From Macrostomum hystrix (taxonomy: Eukaryota > Platyhelminthes > Macrostomidae), in NCBI GenBank assembly GCA_950097015.1, contig CATNEN010000001.1, positions 15,369,001 to 15,433,000 of the forward strand: a DNA stretch of 64,000 nucleotides. Reading direction: 5' to 3'. The notes beneath the pieces are model-generated. The model did not search any database, was not told the origin of the DNA, and worked only from the letters and a program-made list of their open reading frames with translations. Positions 54,593-64,000 of this stretch are shown here, in pieces (the first letter of the stretch is position 1; each line of letters starts with the position of its first letter). The translations under genes and the position numbers were made by a program.

Positions 54593-57364
54593 ATGGGCGG
54601 CTACGTAGTTTACATGGGCTCCGAGACTAGCGTCTACATCGGGGCAAATGGCGGCTCGGGCAAGAAAGGTCTTTTCCTGACGATGGAGATTCTCGTCCTG
54701 CTCGCGCTCGTCTTCCTGGACCCCGTGGTAGCATTGACGACGGTTCCGACAACGGTTCCGAGCACTCCAGGACCATCGACGGCGCCGCCGCTTGTGAAAG
54801 ACGTCCGACTGCCGGCTGGGGTCAAGCCCGTGCACTACAGCGTCACGCTGGCGCCCTACATCTACGGGACGAACGCATCGGCCTTCTACTTCACCGGCTC
54901 CGTCAGGGTGAGGCTCAGTGTCAACGAGAGCACCAACAACCTCAAGCTGCACGCAGACAGGATCAACCTGACGGTCCAAGATATATTTATCTACGATAAG
55001 AACTCCTATGAAAGATTCACCGTCTCGAGCGTAGTGTACGACGACAAGCGTCAGTGGTACAGCATCAACATGAGAGAGCCGCTGCCTGCGAACAGCTCAA
55101 GCGTCGTCCTGCAGATCGACAAGTTCCGAGGTCCACTTCGGTCCGATCTTCGAGGTCTCTATCTGAGCTCCTACACTGAGAACGGAGTTACAAAGTACCT
55201 CGCCACTTCTCAACTGCAGCCGACGGACGCCAGGAAGACGTTCCCGTGTTTCGATGAGCCAGGATTCAAAGCAAAGTTTGACATCAGCCTCGTCAGACTT
55301 GCGTCTTTCAAGTCCATCAGCAACATGCCGTCAAAGCAGGAAAGCAAAGTGGCTGCCAAGCAGTGGTTTAGCGAGATGGCCGACTCAGATCTTGTAGTTA
55401 AGGAGGACTTTGAGACTACTCCCATCATGTCTACTTACCTTCTGGCGTTCATTGTGTCTCAATTCGACTATGTAGACAGCAAGGACGACAAGGGTCGCGA
55501 ATATCGCAACTGGGTTCGACCCGAGTTCAAAGGTCTCACAAACTACTCGCTTGAGGCCGTCAAGAACATCACCCAGCACTTTGAGTCCTACTTCAACGTG
55601 TCATTCCCGCTGAATAAAACGGATCAGGCTGCAGTTCCCGACTTCATCGCAGGTGCGATGGAGAACTGGGGACTGATCATTTATCAAGAGAGTTTTTTAG
55701 TATATGATGAAACAAAAGACTCTAGCGCAATTTTACAAGAGATCGCCATCACTGTGAGCCACGAGCTCGCCCACATGTGGTTCGGAAATCTGGTCACTCC
55801 GGACTGGTGGGACGACATCTGGCTCAATGAGGGATTCGCCAGTTTTGTAGAAAACATCGGAGTGCACAATCTGCATCCCGACTGGGAGATCGATGCTCAA
55901 TTCGTGTCAAAAAAGCAGAGTGCGGCCTTCGATCTCGATTCAAAAGGCTCGAGCCATCCAATTTATCTTCAAGTTTATAATCCGAGTCAAATCAACGAGA
56001 TCTTCGACACCATCACCTACAAAAAGGGCGCCACCGTTCTCCGTATGCTTCACGGCTTCGTGGGTGACGAAGTGTTCCGAAAAGGAGTCGGAAAATACAT
56101 GTTGGACAACAGTTACGGCAACACATTCCACACTGCTCTCTATGACAGTCTGACTCGACAGTACAACGAAACGTGGGGCAGACCGCTCGACGTGGGTCAA
56201 GTGATGGACCGTTGGATCAAGCAGATGGGATATCCTGTGCTCAACTGCTCCAGGAGTGCAGGCCAGCTCACACTGACCCAGAACCACTTCCTCAGCGACC
56301 CCAGCCAGAAGCCCAGCTACGAGAGTGACTACAACTACACGTGGATCATCCCAGTCACCTTGGCCACCAAGGAGAATCTCACCTCGGGAACTCCGGAGGA
56401 TGTGTCACGATTCGTGGAATGGATGGCCGACAAGAGCCAGACGTTCGACTTGGACGCCGGCTCGAGTTGGTACCTGCTCAATCTGCGCTCGCTCGGCTTC
56501 TACAGAGTGAACTACGAGCCAGCGAACTGGGAAGCTCTCATCCAACAGCTGCTGTCGAACCACAGCGTGTTCACTCCGCAGGACAGAGCCCGTCTGCTCG
56601 ATGACAGCTTCTCTCTGGCCAGCGCAGGCTACCTGGACTACAGCGTTCCGCTCAACATGACCAAGTACTTGAAGAGCGAGACCCACTTGGTTCCGTGGCA
56701 GTCGGCTCTGTCGAAGATAAGCTACCTGCACTCGATGTTCCACCGACAGTCTCCGGAGTACGGTCCTCTGAGTGCCTACATGCGCGACCTGCTCGAAGGT
56801 GCTTTCAAGGACGTCGGACTCGACAATAAGGACAACGAGACGCACCTGACCCGACTGAAGCGAGAGCTCATCGTCTCATCGGCCTGCCTGTACGGTGTGC
56901 GAAGTTGCAAGGAGGCTGTAACGGAAAAGTTCAGGGAGTTCGTGAACTCAAATTTTACCAAGACCATCAGTCCTGACATCAGACACCGAGTTCTCTGTGA
57001 AGGAGTGGTCACATTTATGGACGTGTGGGACCGACTGTTTGAGTACAGCAAGACCGTGTCCCACCCCGGCATCAAAAACGACATTATCCGTAGCCTGGCC
57101 TGCATTCAGGAAAAGATCCCTGGCTCCTTCAATTTTTCGACATTTATTAACAACCTGGCCGACTTAAACATCGAGCAGAAGGTTTTGGAGATAGAGAGGT
57201 TCAAGGCGCAGCACAAGGACGACCTGGGCGCTGCGACGCGGGCCATGGACCTCGCCCTGGAGAACGTGCGCATCAACGTCAAGTGGATGGAGCGCAACCT
57301 TCTGGCTGTTCGCAGCTGGCTGGCCGATAATGTGAAACAGTTTGAAGAGGGGCGCACGATGTGA
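54593..57364 (+). CDS. Aminopeptidase N-like M1 metallopeptidase, copy 3, with internal deletions
   Basis: An intronless 923-residue paralogue. GAMEN, HELAH/NEGFAS and the Tyr-containing ITYKKGA are intact. Two in-frame losses set it apart. First, the end of the membrane anchor and most of the stalk are gone, leaving a hydrophobic core of about 16 residues (LFLTMEILVLLALVFL) followed by DPVVA, which resembles a signal-peptide end more than an anchor. Second, 52 residues of the ERAP1-like C-terminal domain (TSEPW through NWES of copy 1) are deleted exactly at codon boundaries. Asn before AGAMEN is Ile here. Both flanks are homologous to copy 1, so it is a DNA-level duplicate. The block after GAMEN (SFLVYDETKD) instead matches copy 2. 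Start ATG by comparison; the upstream GTG is rejected. AATAAA at 57701. Confidence 0.9.
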   Translation: MGGYVVYMGSETSVYIGANGGSGKKGLFLTMEILVLLALVFLDPVVALTTVPTTVPSTPGPSTAPPLVKDVRLPAGVKPVHYSVTLAPYIYGTNASAFYFTGSVRVRLSVNESTNNLKLHADRINLTVQDIFIYDKNSYERFTVSSVVYDDKRQWYSINMREPLPANSSSVVLQIDKFRGPLRSDLRGLYLSSYTENGVTKYLATSQLQPTDARKTFPCFDEPGFKAKFDISLVRLASFKSISNMPSKQESKVAAKQWFSEMADSDLVVKEDFETTPIMSTYLLAFIVSQFDYVDSKDDKGREYRNWVRPEFKGLTNYSLEAVKNITQHFESYFNVSFPLNKTDQAAVPDFIAGAMENWGLIIYQESFLVYDETKDSSAILQEIAITVSHELAHMWFGNLVTPDWWDDIWLNEGFASFVENIGVHNLHPDWEIDAQFVSKKQSAAFDLDSKGSSHPIYLQVYNPSQINEIFDTITYKKGATVLRMLHGFVGDEVFRKGVGKYMLDNSYGNTFHTALYDSLTRQYNETWGRPLDVGQVMDRWIKQMGYPVLNCSRSAGQLTLTQNHFLSDPSQKPSYESDYNYTWIIPVTLATKENLTSGTPEDVSRFVEWMADKSQTFDLDAGSSWYLLNLRSLGFYRVNYEPANWEALIQQLLSNHSVFTPQDRARLLDDSFSLASAGYLDYSVPLNMTKYLKSETHLVPWQSALSKISYLHSMFHRQSPEYGPLSAYMRDLLEGAFKDVGLDNKDNETHLTRLKRELIVSSACLYGVRSCKEAVTEKFREFVNSNFTKTISPDIRHRVLCEGVVTFMDVWDRLFEYSKTVSHPGIKNDIIRSLACIQEKIPGSFNFSTFINNLADLNIEQKVLEIERFKAQHKDDLGAATRAMDLALENVRINVKWMERNLLAVRSWLADNVKQFEEGRTM

Positions 57365-57879
57365 ACTTTGTGTGCGAGAACTGCGAGAAGAGTCCCGACG
57401 ACCAGTAATTATGATTTGCAATTATCGTGAAAACTGTTAAGGAACTGGGACAGAAGAAGAATCTGCTTCATTGTAGCTACGTGTTACGTGTAGAGCTACG
57501 TGTAGTTTTAATCCTTTTTTGCGTAGTTGAACCGTAGTCTGAACTGGGCTTCAGGTGCTGCATATTGAACGTGTGAAATTAATCACGTTAGGACTGCAAG
57601 GTCAATGTGGTTTTGTTGCCTCGAGGAAGTTTTGTTGCCTTAAATTTTAATTTCAAGGTTACTTCGTTAATTTTATTGGAATGTTAGATGGCTCATTTAT
57701 AATAAAAAAATTCGATTTATGTCCAGATATGCAGCGATTCTTGTCGAAGACCGTGGCGACAGGAACATTGCTCTGCATAAACCTTACTAAAATAGCCTAC
57801 ATGAGTTTCTTGATGATAATTTGCCCGTACCTACTTCGTATATTGGTGGCTTTCGCCACCCAGCAGAAACCTCTACAAG
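57365..57879 (+). other. 3' flank of aminopeptidase copy 3
   Basis: Homologous to the flank of copy 1 for about 250 bp (GGCTTCAGGTGCT block and beyond). AATAAA at 57701-57706 is a candidate polyadenylation signal. A 90-codon frame at 57681 is not convincing. Confidence 0.5.
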
Positions 57880-58210
57880 AATCGTTCAACATCACGACGA
57901 TGCGGATGCTTTGTGATTCTGTCTGGCTTTTTCTGGATTTTTCTGACGAATGAAAAAATGAATAATGCGGATATTTGAAATTTCATTGTTAAGCATTGTT
58001 AAGCTGTTCATTGTTAAGCTCTAAATAAAGAATGGCGTCTGGGTTCCAATATTTCTGAGTAAATATTGCTGCAAGCTTTGGATTGCGAGCTAGCACAATG
58101 GTCCATCTTCTTGCAGGATAGAGTTAATTGCAACGCATCAATTGTCTCGATGCATTGCACTATAATAATAAAATCCTATGACAGGTTCATGGAGACAGAC
58201 TCGCACGCTA
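57880..58210. pseudogene. Duplicated 3' flank and tail of the GPCR locus
   Basis: A diverged copy of 15056-15600 in the same orientation. It ends in the short block GGAGACAGACTCGCACGCTAGCCGCCTGCC, which matches the C-terminal codons of the GPCR. The rest of the receptor is absent, so nothing functional remains. Confidence 0.75.
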
Positions 58211-59160
58211 GCCGCCTGCCTCAGACCAATTTGCATGCCTCACCAATTATATTTAGCCATTTTTGCTCCTGTCGTGCTGTGGAGCCTCCAGAGACTGACA
58301 GAAAACGAAAAAAAGTCAGCTACTTGAAAAAGCAGAAACAAGTAACAAAATTCTCTTGTCGCTGGAAAGTAGTTTAATTAATTAATTAGTTCTACATTCT
58401 ACAACACTTTGATCCTTGTAGTACAGGGCGGCTAGTTTAAAGTATCTGCAGGATTGGCAGAATTTTATAAAACACACGCACACACACACACACACACACA
58501 CAAATTTGCCTTATCTTTCCTGCCTAGAGTTCCAATTACATCGCCGAAATTTCGGGCACCTAAAAACAATAACAGGCGACGGTTGCATCACACCAAAGGA
58601 GCTTGACGAGTGATGAAAGCACTGGGTCAGAATCTAACGGAGTGTCACTGAGCTGTCACTGCTCAACTACAAGTGAGTGTCACTGAGCACAATTGCTGCT
58701 GTTTGAACTAAATTTAAAACAAATTCTGTGCCTGTTAGACAGGAATCTGCTAATCTGTAAGACAGGAATCTGCTAATCTGTTAGACAGGAATCTGCTAAT
58801 CTGTGAGACAGGAATCTGCTAATCTGTCAGACAGGAATCTGCTAATCTGTCAGACAGGAATCTGCTAATCTGTTAGATAGGAATCTTCTAATCTGTTAGA
58901 CAGGAATCTGCTAATCTGTCAGACAGGAATCTGCTAATCTGTCAGACAGGAATCTGCTAATCTGTTAGATAGGAATCTTCTAATCTGTCAGACAGGAATC
59001 TGCTAATCTGTCAGACAGGAATCTTCTAATCTGTCAGACAGGAATCTGCTAATCTGTCAGACAGGAATCTTCTAATCTGTCAGACAGGAATCTGCTAATC
59101 TGTCAGACAGGAATCTGCTAATCTGTTCGACGGGAATCTGCTATCCTGTTAGACAAGAAC
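58211..59160 (+). pseudogene. Calmodulin-like gene fragment (exon 2 and flanking introns), broken
   Basis: Joined directly to the GPCR-derived piece. It holds the 5' flank (ACCAATTATATTTAG block), a deletion that removes exon 1, an expanded CA run (about 58473-58502), then the exon 2 sequence GGCGACGGTTGCATCAC. Exon 2 has lost two bases (GAGCTTGACGAG for GAGCTAGGCCGAG), which shifts the frame, and carries a disordered 3' end. It continues into the intron 2 minisatellite. Exons 3 and 4 are absent. It is an unprocessed duplicate, since introns are retained. Confidence 0.8.
58735..59150. repeat. 23-bp minisatellite (about 18 copies), paralogue of the intron 2 array
   Basis: Same unit as 23491-24140, with its own variants (TTAGATAGG and AATCTTCT), so the two arrays have evolved separately since duplication. 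Confidence 0.9.
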
Positions 59161-59320
59161 CAGTGTCATTGCTGTCAGTGTTTGGACTAAATTGCAGAAT
59201 CGACTTGCAGATTCTAAGCTTCCCATCCCAAGTACATCAGTTTCTAGGAGACTAAAGCTCCCCAGGCTTTTTATGCATGGAGAACTATGATTTCAATTAT
59301 TGTGCTAAAGAAGATGAGCT

Positions 59321-59546
59321 TGTAGAGGATCAGAACTCTAGCATATATTTGTGGGTAGCTCTTTAGCTTGCGAGCAGAAAGTTAAACAACAAAACTCGCG
59401 CGACAAGTGCCTTCATCTAAGTCGCAACTGTGCGTCAGACTAAGGACCATAGACGATAACTAAGTCAACAAGGGTTTGGGGAAACGATGGCGATCAAGTG
59501 GCCTGGCAAAGTACTGGCCGAAATCTTAGCTTTTAGGTCCGCTACA
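59321..59546 (-). repeat. 3' LTR
   Basis: 226 bp, beginning TGTAG and ending CTACA in either reading. It differs from the other LTR at about 59382 (T/C), 59450 (G/T) and 59527 (A/C). Preceded on + by AGCT. Confidence 0.93.
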
Positions 59547-59561
59547 TCACCCTCCCCCAGC
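59547..59561 (-). promoter_or_regulatory. Polypurine tract
   Basis: On the minus strand GCTGGGGGAGGGTGA directly abuts the 3' LTR, the expected place for the primer of plus-strand DNA synthesis. Confidence 0.75.
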
Positions 59562-59567
59562 ACGGCG

Positions 59568-62500
59568 CTACGATGAGAAGTGCGTCGGGCGACAACGACG
59601 GGGCGGCAGGAAACGGCGGTCCGCCGGTTCGCCTGTCACTAGGTGGGTCCTTGGCGGTCTGGCAAACGGGTGGTGCTCCGTAGTGGTCTCCATCCCCGGG
59701 TCAGGTAGAGGGTGCGTTGACGGAACGGACGAGCGGGTGGGTCGACCTCTGCGCCGGATGTCCGGCGGTGGGACGGGATCGGACGGGTCTAGGACCGCTG
59801 GCTTTAGCCGGTCCACGGAAACATGGTCCTGACTCGTGCCGAGATCGAGAAGGAAAGTCTTGGTGTAGCGCTGAAGGTCTCGGAAAGGTCCGGTGTATGG
59901 TTTCTGGAAAGGCGCGCGGTAGCCATCCCGGCGGATGAACACAAAGGTGCATGTAGCCAGGGCGCCCAACTCCGATGCCTGTCGGTTGCCATGTGGGACG
60001 GTCGGCTGAGGACGGAAAGCTTGAATGGCGGCGCGCAGGTTGGTGAGGAACGTGCTGTGCAGTGCTGTTGGTGGGCCAACCTGTATGCACTCGCCAGGCA
60101 AAAGCAACGGGGCGCCATACACCAACTCGGCCGACGACGAGTGAAGGTCCTCTTTGGGTGCCGTCCGGATGCCCAACAGGACCCACGGCAACTCGTCCGT
60201 CCAGTTCGGACTGGAGAGGCGTGCCATGAGTGACGCTTTGAGCTGGCGATGGAAACGCTCGACTAAACCGTTGGACTGCGGGTGAAACGCTGTGGTGTGA
60301 TGCACGTGCATGCCGAGCAGTTTGGAAACGGCGGTCCACAGTTCGGAGGTAAAATTCGGGCCCCTGTCGGTGGTGATGTCACTGGGGACTCCGAATCGAG
60401 CGATCCAGGTAGAAATGAAAACGGATGCACAGGCGCTGGCGGACGTGTCAGTGATGGGTATTGCCTCAGGCCAGCGCGTAAAACGGTCGACCATCGTCAG
60501 CAGGTGCGTGAACCCGTGGGACTGCGGCAGGGGACCAACAAGGTCGATGTGGACGTGGGCGAAACGGCTGGTCGGTACCGGGATTATGTCCGGCGTTGTC
60601 GTGTTATGCCGATGGACCTTGGCTTGTTGGCACGGAAGGCAACAGCGAGCCCACTGGCTCACGTCTCGGTTGAGACCTGGCCAGACGAATTTAGCTGCGA
60701 TGAGGCGACGAGTGCTGCGGATGGAGGGATGGGCTAATCCGTGGACCGCATCGAAAACGGCACGACGGAAACTCACTGGCACCAACGGGCGCGGGCGCCC
60801 GGTCGACATGTCACAAAGCAATTCCAAATCAGGATGCATGGTGACGAGCTCGAGCTTGAGACTGGGAGTCGCCGTCGGCATTACCAGCTGGTGCTGCTCT
60901 TTCGCCAATGCCGCATAGTCCACTCCTGGCAACAATGTGTGCACACTTGCTACTGTGCAACGGGATAGAGCGTCTGCAACTGAGTTGTCCTTACCGGCGA
61001 CGTGTCGAATGTCCGTGCTGAACTCCGACACTGACGCTAGATGCCGCTGTTGTCGTGCGGACCAAGGATCCGATAACTTGGACATCGCGGATGTCAGCGG
61101 CTTGTGATCCGTGTAGATTGTGAAAACGCGTCCTTCGGGGAAATAACGGAAATGCCGTGTGGCCAAATATAGCGCCAGTAACTCCCGGTCGAACGCACTG
61201 TATTTCTGTTCCGCGGGACGCAATTGTCGGCTGAAAAAGGCGAGTGGTTGCCACCCGCCAGCAATTCGCTGTTCCAAGACCGCGCCAACGGCCGTGTCCG
61301 AGGCGTCGACGGTCAGGGCCGTCTGCGCAGTGGGCCTAGGGTGTGCCAGAAAAGTGGACTGAGCTAGGGCCTGTTTGGTGGCGGTGAAAGCATCGAGTAG
61401 ACTCGTACTGGCAATGGCGGCGTAAATGGGGCGTAGCAACTGGGCGGCATGTGGAACAAATCGGTGGTAGAAGTTCACCATACCGGCGAATTCTTGCAAG
61501 CCTTTGATTGTGGTCGGAGGTGCAAACCTGACGACCGCATCGACCTTGTCTGGCAGAGGCCAGGCGCCGCTTTGATTGATTCTGTGGCCCAAGAAATCGA
61601 TCTCGGTACGTCCGAACTGGCATTTGGCCGGATTCAACAGCAGACCGTTGTCGACTAGTCGGCGGAACAAGGTGCGCAGGTGCTCCACGTGCTGCGTTTG
61701 GTCGCTGCTAGCCACTAGGAAATCGTCCAAGTAGGCGAAAACGAAAGGCAAATCCTGGCTGATAGAGTCCACGAGTCGCTGGAATGTCTGTGCAGCGTTC
61801 TTGAGTCCGAAAGGCATGCGGAGGAACTCAAAGAGTCCAAACGGTGTGATGATAGCCGTTTTAGGGATGTCAATTTCCGCCACTGGTATCTGGTGGTAGC
61901 CTCGGACAAGGTCAATCTTTGAGAAAATGGTACTGCCGGCCAGGTGCGCGGAAAAATCCTGAATGTTCGGTACCGGGTAACGATCGGGTACAGTGGCGCC
62001 ATTGAGCCGTCGGAAATCGCCGCAGGGACGCCAGCCTCCAGACGACTTCGGCACCATGTGGAGCGGTGATGACCAGGGGCTGTCGGACCGACGAATGATG
62101 CCGAGCTGTTCCAGGGTACGGAATTCCGCTTTAGCTATGGCCAACTTGTCGGGTGCTAGGCGGCGTGCGCGGGCATGGGTTTGGGGGCCTTGCGTCTGAA
62201 TGAAATGTTCGACGCCGTGGCGTGGTTGTGCCCGTTGAAAACTCGGCTCCGTGAGCGACGGAAACTCCGCCAGCAATGTACTGTACGGGTCGCGGGCGAC
62301 GGCGGCCGCCAGCCGAGGTGCTGTGCCGCAACCGAGGAGCAGATGTGTGCTGGCCAGTGAGTGGGAGTCCAGTAGGCGGCGGTTAGGTAAGTCGACCAAC
62401 AGTCCGTGGTGTAACAGGAAATCAGCGCCGATGAGGGGGCGCGACACTTCGGCAAGAATGAAAGGCCAGGTGCAGGTTCGAACGCCAAGGTCGAGAGTGA

Positions 62501-62765
62501 TGGTGCGACTGCCAAATGTACGGATCGGGCTGCTGTTGGCGGCGAGGAGCGGTGGTCCAGGGGTGATTGTACGCGCATCGACCCCGGATGCAGTAAAAAG
62601 ACTCACTTCTGCACCGGTATCCACTAGAAAACGCCGACCTGTGTGTATAAGCAAATAAGCAAAATATTGTTGTTCTCGCCGGTCGTCGAGGTGTTTATTG
62701 ACGACCGGCCTGGCCGTTTCCCTGGAACTTGCAGGGTGGCTCGCAACGGCGGGCCTTGGCACCAA
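59568..62765 (-). CDS. pol: Retrotransposon Pol polyprotein
   Basis: An uninterrupted frame of about 1065 codons. Aspartic protease active site DTGAEVS near residue 49; reverse transcriptase with YLDD at about 345-348; RNase H ([10 protein letters not shown] and YTDHKPL); integrase zinc-binding region (H...H...CLPCQQAK); catalytic D-D-E in [16 protein letters not shown] and NGLVERFH; and a C-terminal GPF-type segment (KPYTGPF). The frame has no obvious ATG of its own at the start and lies +1 relative to gag, with about 70 nt of overlap, so it is probably made as a Gag-Pol fusion by frameshifting. It ends just before the polypurine tract. Confidence 0.93.
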   Translation of the reverse strand: MVPRPAVASHPASSRETARPVVNKHLDDRREQQYFAYLLIHTGRRFLVDTGAEVSLFTASGVDARTITPGPPLLAANSSPIRTFGSRTITLDLGVRTCTWPFILAEVSRPLIGADFLLHHGLLVDLPNRRLLDSHSLASTHLLLGCGTAPRLAAAVARDPYSTLLAEFPSLTEPSFQRAQPRHGVEHFIQTQGPQTHARARRLAPDKLAIAKAEFRTLEQLGIIRRSDSPWSSPLHMVPKSSGGWRPCGDFRRLNGATVPDRYPVPNIQDFSAHLAGSTIFSKIDLVRGYHQIPVAEIDIPKTAIITPFGLFEFLRMPFGLKNAAQTFQRLVDSISQDLPFVFAYLDDFLVASSDQTQHVEHLRTLFRRLVDNGLLLNPAKCQFGRTEIDFLGHRINQSGAWPLPDKVDAVVRFAPPTTIKGLQEFAGMVNFYHRFVPHAAQLLRPIYAAIASTSLLDAFTATKQALAQSTFLAHPRPTAQTALTVDASDTAVGAVLEQRIAGGWQPLAFFSRQLRPAEQKYSAFDRELLALYLATRHFRYFPEGRVFTIYTDHKPLTSAMSKLSDPWSARQQRHLASVSEFSTDIRHVAGKDNSVADALSRCTVASVHTLLPGVDYAALAKEQHQLVMPTATPSLKLELVTMHPDLELLCDMSTGRPRPLVPVSFRRAVFDAVHGLAHPSIRSTRRLIAAKFVWPGLNRDVSQWARCCLPCQQAKVHRHNTTTPDIIPVPTSRFAHVHIDLVGPLPQSHGFTHLLTMVDRFTRWPEAIPITDTSASACASVFISTWIARFGVPSDITTDRGPNFTSELWTAVSKLLGMHVHHTTAFHPQSNGLVERFHRQLKASLMARLSSPNWTDELPWVLLGIRTAPKEDLHSSSAELVYGAPLLLPGECIQVGPPTALHSTFLTNLRAAIQAFRPQPTVPHGNRQASELGALATCTFVFIRRDGYRAPFQKPYTGPFRDLQRYTKTFLLDLGTSQDHVSVDRLKPAVLDPSDPVPPPDIRRRGRPTRSSVPSTHPLPDPGMETTTEHHPFARPPRTHLVTGEPADRRFLPPRRCRPTHFSS

Positions 62766-63423
62766 ACTTGCGATGGAAGAAACACAAGTCCTGTTGCTCG
62801 TCAGAGGGTGGATGTCGGATGGGTCGACGTCTGTCGTCGCGGCGGTGTTGCGCAGCAGCGACTAAGGGCAGTTGTTCAGCCAGCTGGGCGGTGGCGATCA
62901 CCGGCTGGGGGCGGCAGGCCCACAGCTCGTCGGCACGTTGTGCGACCGCCCTTGGATCGGCGAAATCGGCGGACACCAGCGCCAATCGGATGTCGCTTGG
63001 AAGCTGTTGGCGGAACAACTCCTCAAACAGCAAGCAGGGCCGGTGGTCGCCGAGCAAAGCGAGCATTTCGTCCATGAGCTGGGACGGTTTCCTGTCGCCC
63101 AACCCCGACACGCTCAATAACTGGCTGGCACGCTGCTGTCGTGAAAGGCTGTAGGTGTTGAGAAGGCGGGCCTTTAGCTTTTCGTATTTCTGGGCATCGG
63201 GGGCGTTCTCGAGCACATCTAGGAGACGCTCTGCTGTTTGCTGGTCCAATGCCGCCACTAGATGGCAGTACTTAGTCGTATCTAGGGTGACGTTCCGGAG
63301 GCTAAACTGCGCCTCGGCTTGGATGAACCAGGCGCGTGGTTGTGAAGTCCAAAACGCTGGAAGCTTCACGGTGACAGCAGATTCGGTCATCCTCAAGCAG
63401 TCGGTTGAGGACGTCGGGCTCAT
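62695..63423 (-). CDS. gag: Retrotransposon Gag protein
   Basis: 243 codons, ending TAA at 62695. The N-terminal part [20 protein letters not shown] is the pattern typical of invertebrate Ty3/gypsy Gag. The C-terminus carries CFFH...C...C ([18 protein letters not shown]), the variant zinc-binding motif of this group, in place of a classic CCHC knuckle. The first ATG (63423) lies only three bases inside the LTR edge. A second in-frame ATG at 63390 fits the family's usual start better and would leave a 36-nt leader for the primer-binding site. Confidence 0.85.
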   Translation of the reverse strand: MSPTSSTDCLRMTESAVTVKLPAFWTSQPRAWFIQAEAQFSLRNVTLDTTKYCHLVAALDQQTAERLLDVLENAPDAQKYEKLKARLLNTYSLSRQQRASQLLSVSGLGDRKPSQLMDEMLALLGDHRPCLLFEELFRQQLPSDIRLALVSADFADPRAVAQRADELWACRPQPVIATAQLAEQLPLVAAAQHRRDDRRRPIRHPPSDEQQDLCFFHRKFGAKARRCEPPCKFQGNGQAGRQ

Positions 63424-63426
63424 CAA

Positions 63427-63652
63427 TGTAGAGGATCAGAACTCTAGCATATATTTGTGGGTAGCTCTCTAGCTTGCGAGCAGAAAGTTAAACAACAAAA
63501 CTCGCGCGACAAGTGCCTTCATCTAAGTCGCAACTGTTCGTCAGACTAAGGACCATAGACGATAACTAAGTCAACAAGGGTTTGGGGAAACGATGGCGAT
63601 CAAGTGGCCTGGCAAAGTACTGGCCGAAATCTTCGCTTTTAGGTCCGCTACA
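63427..63652 (-). repeat. 5' LTR
   Basis: 226 bp, TGTAG...CTACA, about 98.7% identical to the 3' LTR by eye. Followed on + by AGCT, the target-site duplicate. Confidence 0.93.
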
Positions 63653-63656
63653 AGCT

Positions 63657-64000
63657 TGTGTTTTTGTGTTTGTGTTTTACTCTCTAAAATCCCGCCAACT
63701 TTCTCAGAAGCGTTATTGGATATCCACTTTTTTACCTAGTTCTATGGCATGAGTATCTATTGTACCCTTCTCGTTCATGTAAAACGTAATATTTCCACTG
63801 CTGTACGGGTTCAACCAGTTGACCATGTAAAAACTGTCTATGAAACAGCGCTTGAGTGGAGATTGCTGCTCAGAAGCTTTATCTTCTCAATATTCATCTC
63901 AATAATATTCTCAAAATTATTCTCAAAGTCTTCTCAATCTTCTCAATATTAACATTACGTTGTGGGCGGAACGTTGCCGCCAGTCATGTTTGTCCAGGTC
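63657..64000. other. Flank of the retrotransposon; dispersed repeat at the end
   Basis: No gene. TTCTCAATATTCATCTCAATAATATTCTC-like low-complexity sequence near 63880-63945. From 63944 the sequence matches 43090-43155 and runs off the window. Confidence 0.5.

Larger units (their letters stand above)
59317..63656 (-). mobile_element. Complete Ty3/gypsy LTR retrotransposon with 4-bp target-site duplication
   Basis: The element proper spans 59321-63652 (4332 bp). It is bounded by 226-bp LTRs and flanked by AGCT on both sides. The coding strand is minus: 5' LTR, gag, pol (protease, RT, RNase H, integrase), polypurine tract, 3' LTR. There is no envelope-like frame and no chromodomain is evident. 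The LTRs differ at only three positions that I can find, and both frames are open, so insertion is recent. The clade is not determined. Confidence 0.93.

Noticed and set aside
57681-57953. 90-codon plus-strand frame with hydrophobic stretches
   Set aside because: It straddles the boundary between the aminopeptidase 3' flank and the duplicated GPCR flank, so it cannot be an ancestral gene.

Overview
The window looks like nuclear DNA of an invertebrate animal, and a repeat-rich flatworm-like lophotrochozoan is my best guess. The evidence is spliceosomal genes with short GT-AG introns (74-87 bp where not inflated), a type II aminopeptidase N family, a secreted trypsin-like protease, a rhodopsin-class GPCR, a four-EF-hand calmodulin-like protein, tRNA-derived SINEs and an intact Ty3/gypsy element. 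The species is not determined. About 30% of the 64 kb (roughly 19 kb) is minisatellite: some twenty arrays with units of 15-67 bp. Most long ORFs in those arrays, on either strand, are trivial consequences of unit lengths divisible by three or of stop-free units.

Layout. 0-12.4 kb: a 15-bp array, a SINE, aminopeptidase N copy 1 (+), then a run of related arrays built on a GARTCCCRATTC core. 13-16.6 kb: a small two-exon secreted-protein gene (-) and an intronless GPCR (-). 16.8-22.7 kb: a very uniform 67-bp array, SINE copies and a 24-bp array. 23.1-26.3 kb: a four-exon calmodulin-like gene (+) whose introns 2 and 3 are almost entirely minisatellite. 26.6-31.4 kb: 35-bp and 24-bp arrays. 32.1-35.1 kb: aminopeptidase N copy 2 (-). 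36.8-41.0 kb: a seven-exon trypsin-like serine protease (-), reconstructed with all phases consistent. 44.7-48.6 kb: a multi-exon gene (-) with a C2H2-like finger, a tyrosine-recombinase-like domain, an Ala-rich repeat and a PWWP-like tail. 49.8-54.2 kb: AT-rich DNA holding three diverged copies of one segment and a hairpin element. 54.6-57.4 kb: aminopeptidase N copy 3 (+). 57.9-59.15 kb: a chimeric non-functional duplication joining the tail of the GPCR locus to part of the calmodulin-like gene. 59.3-63.65 kb: a young, structurally complete LTR retrotransposon (-) with a 4-bp target duplication.

There is no operon-like logic. The aminopeptidases and the protease could all be secreted or surface proteases (inference). 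The most unusual theme is that intronic minisatellites carry RNA-processing signals in the sense strand of their host gene. About 37 tandem copies of an exon end plus its 5' splice site lie in intron 4 of the protease. About 84 tandem AATAAA hexamers lie in intron 3 of the calmodulin-like gene.
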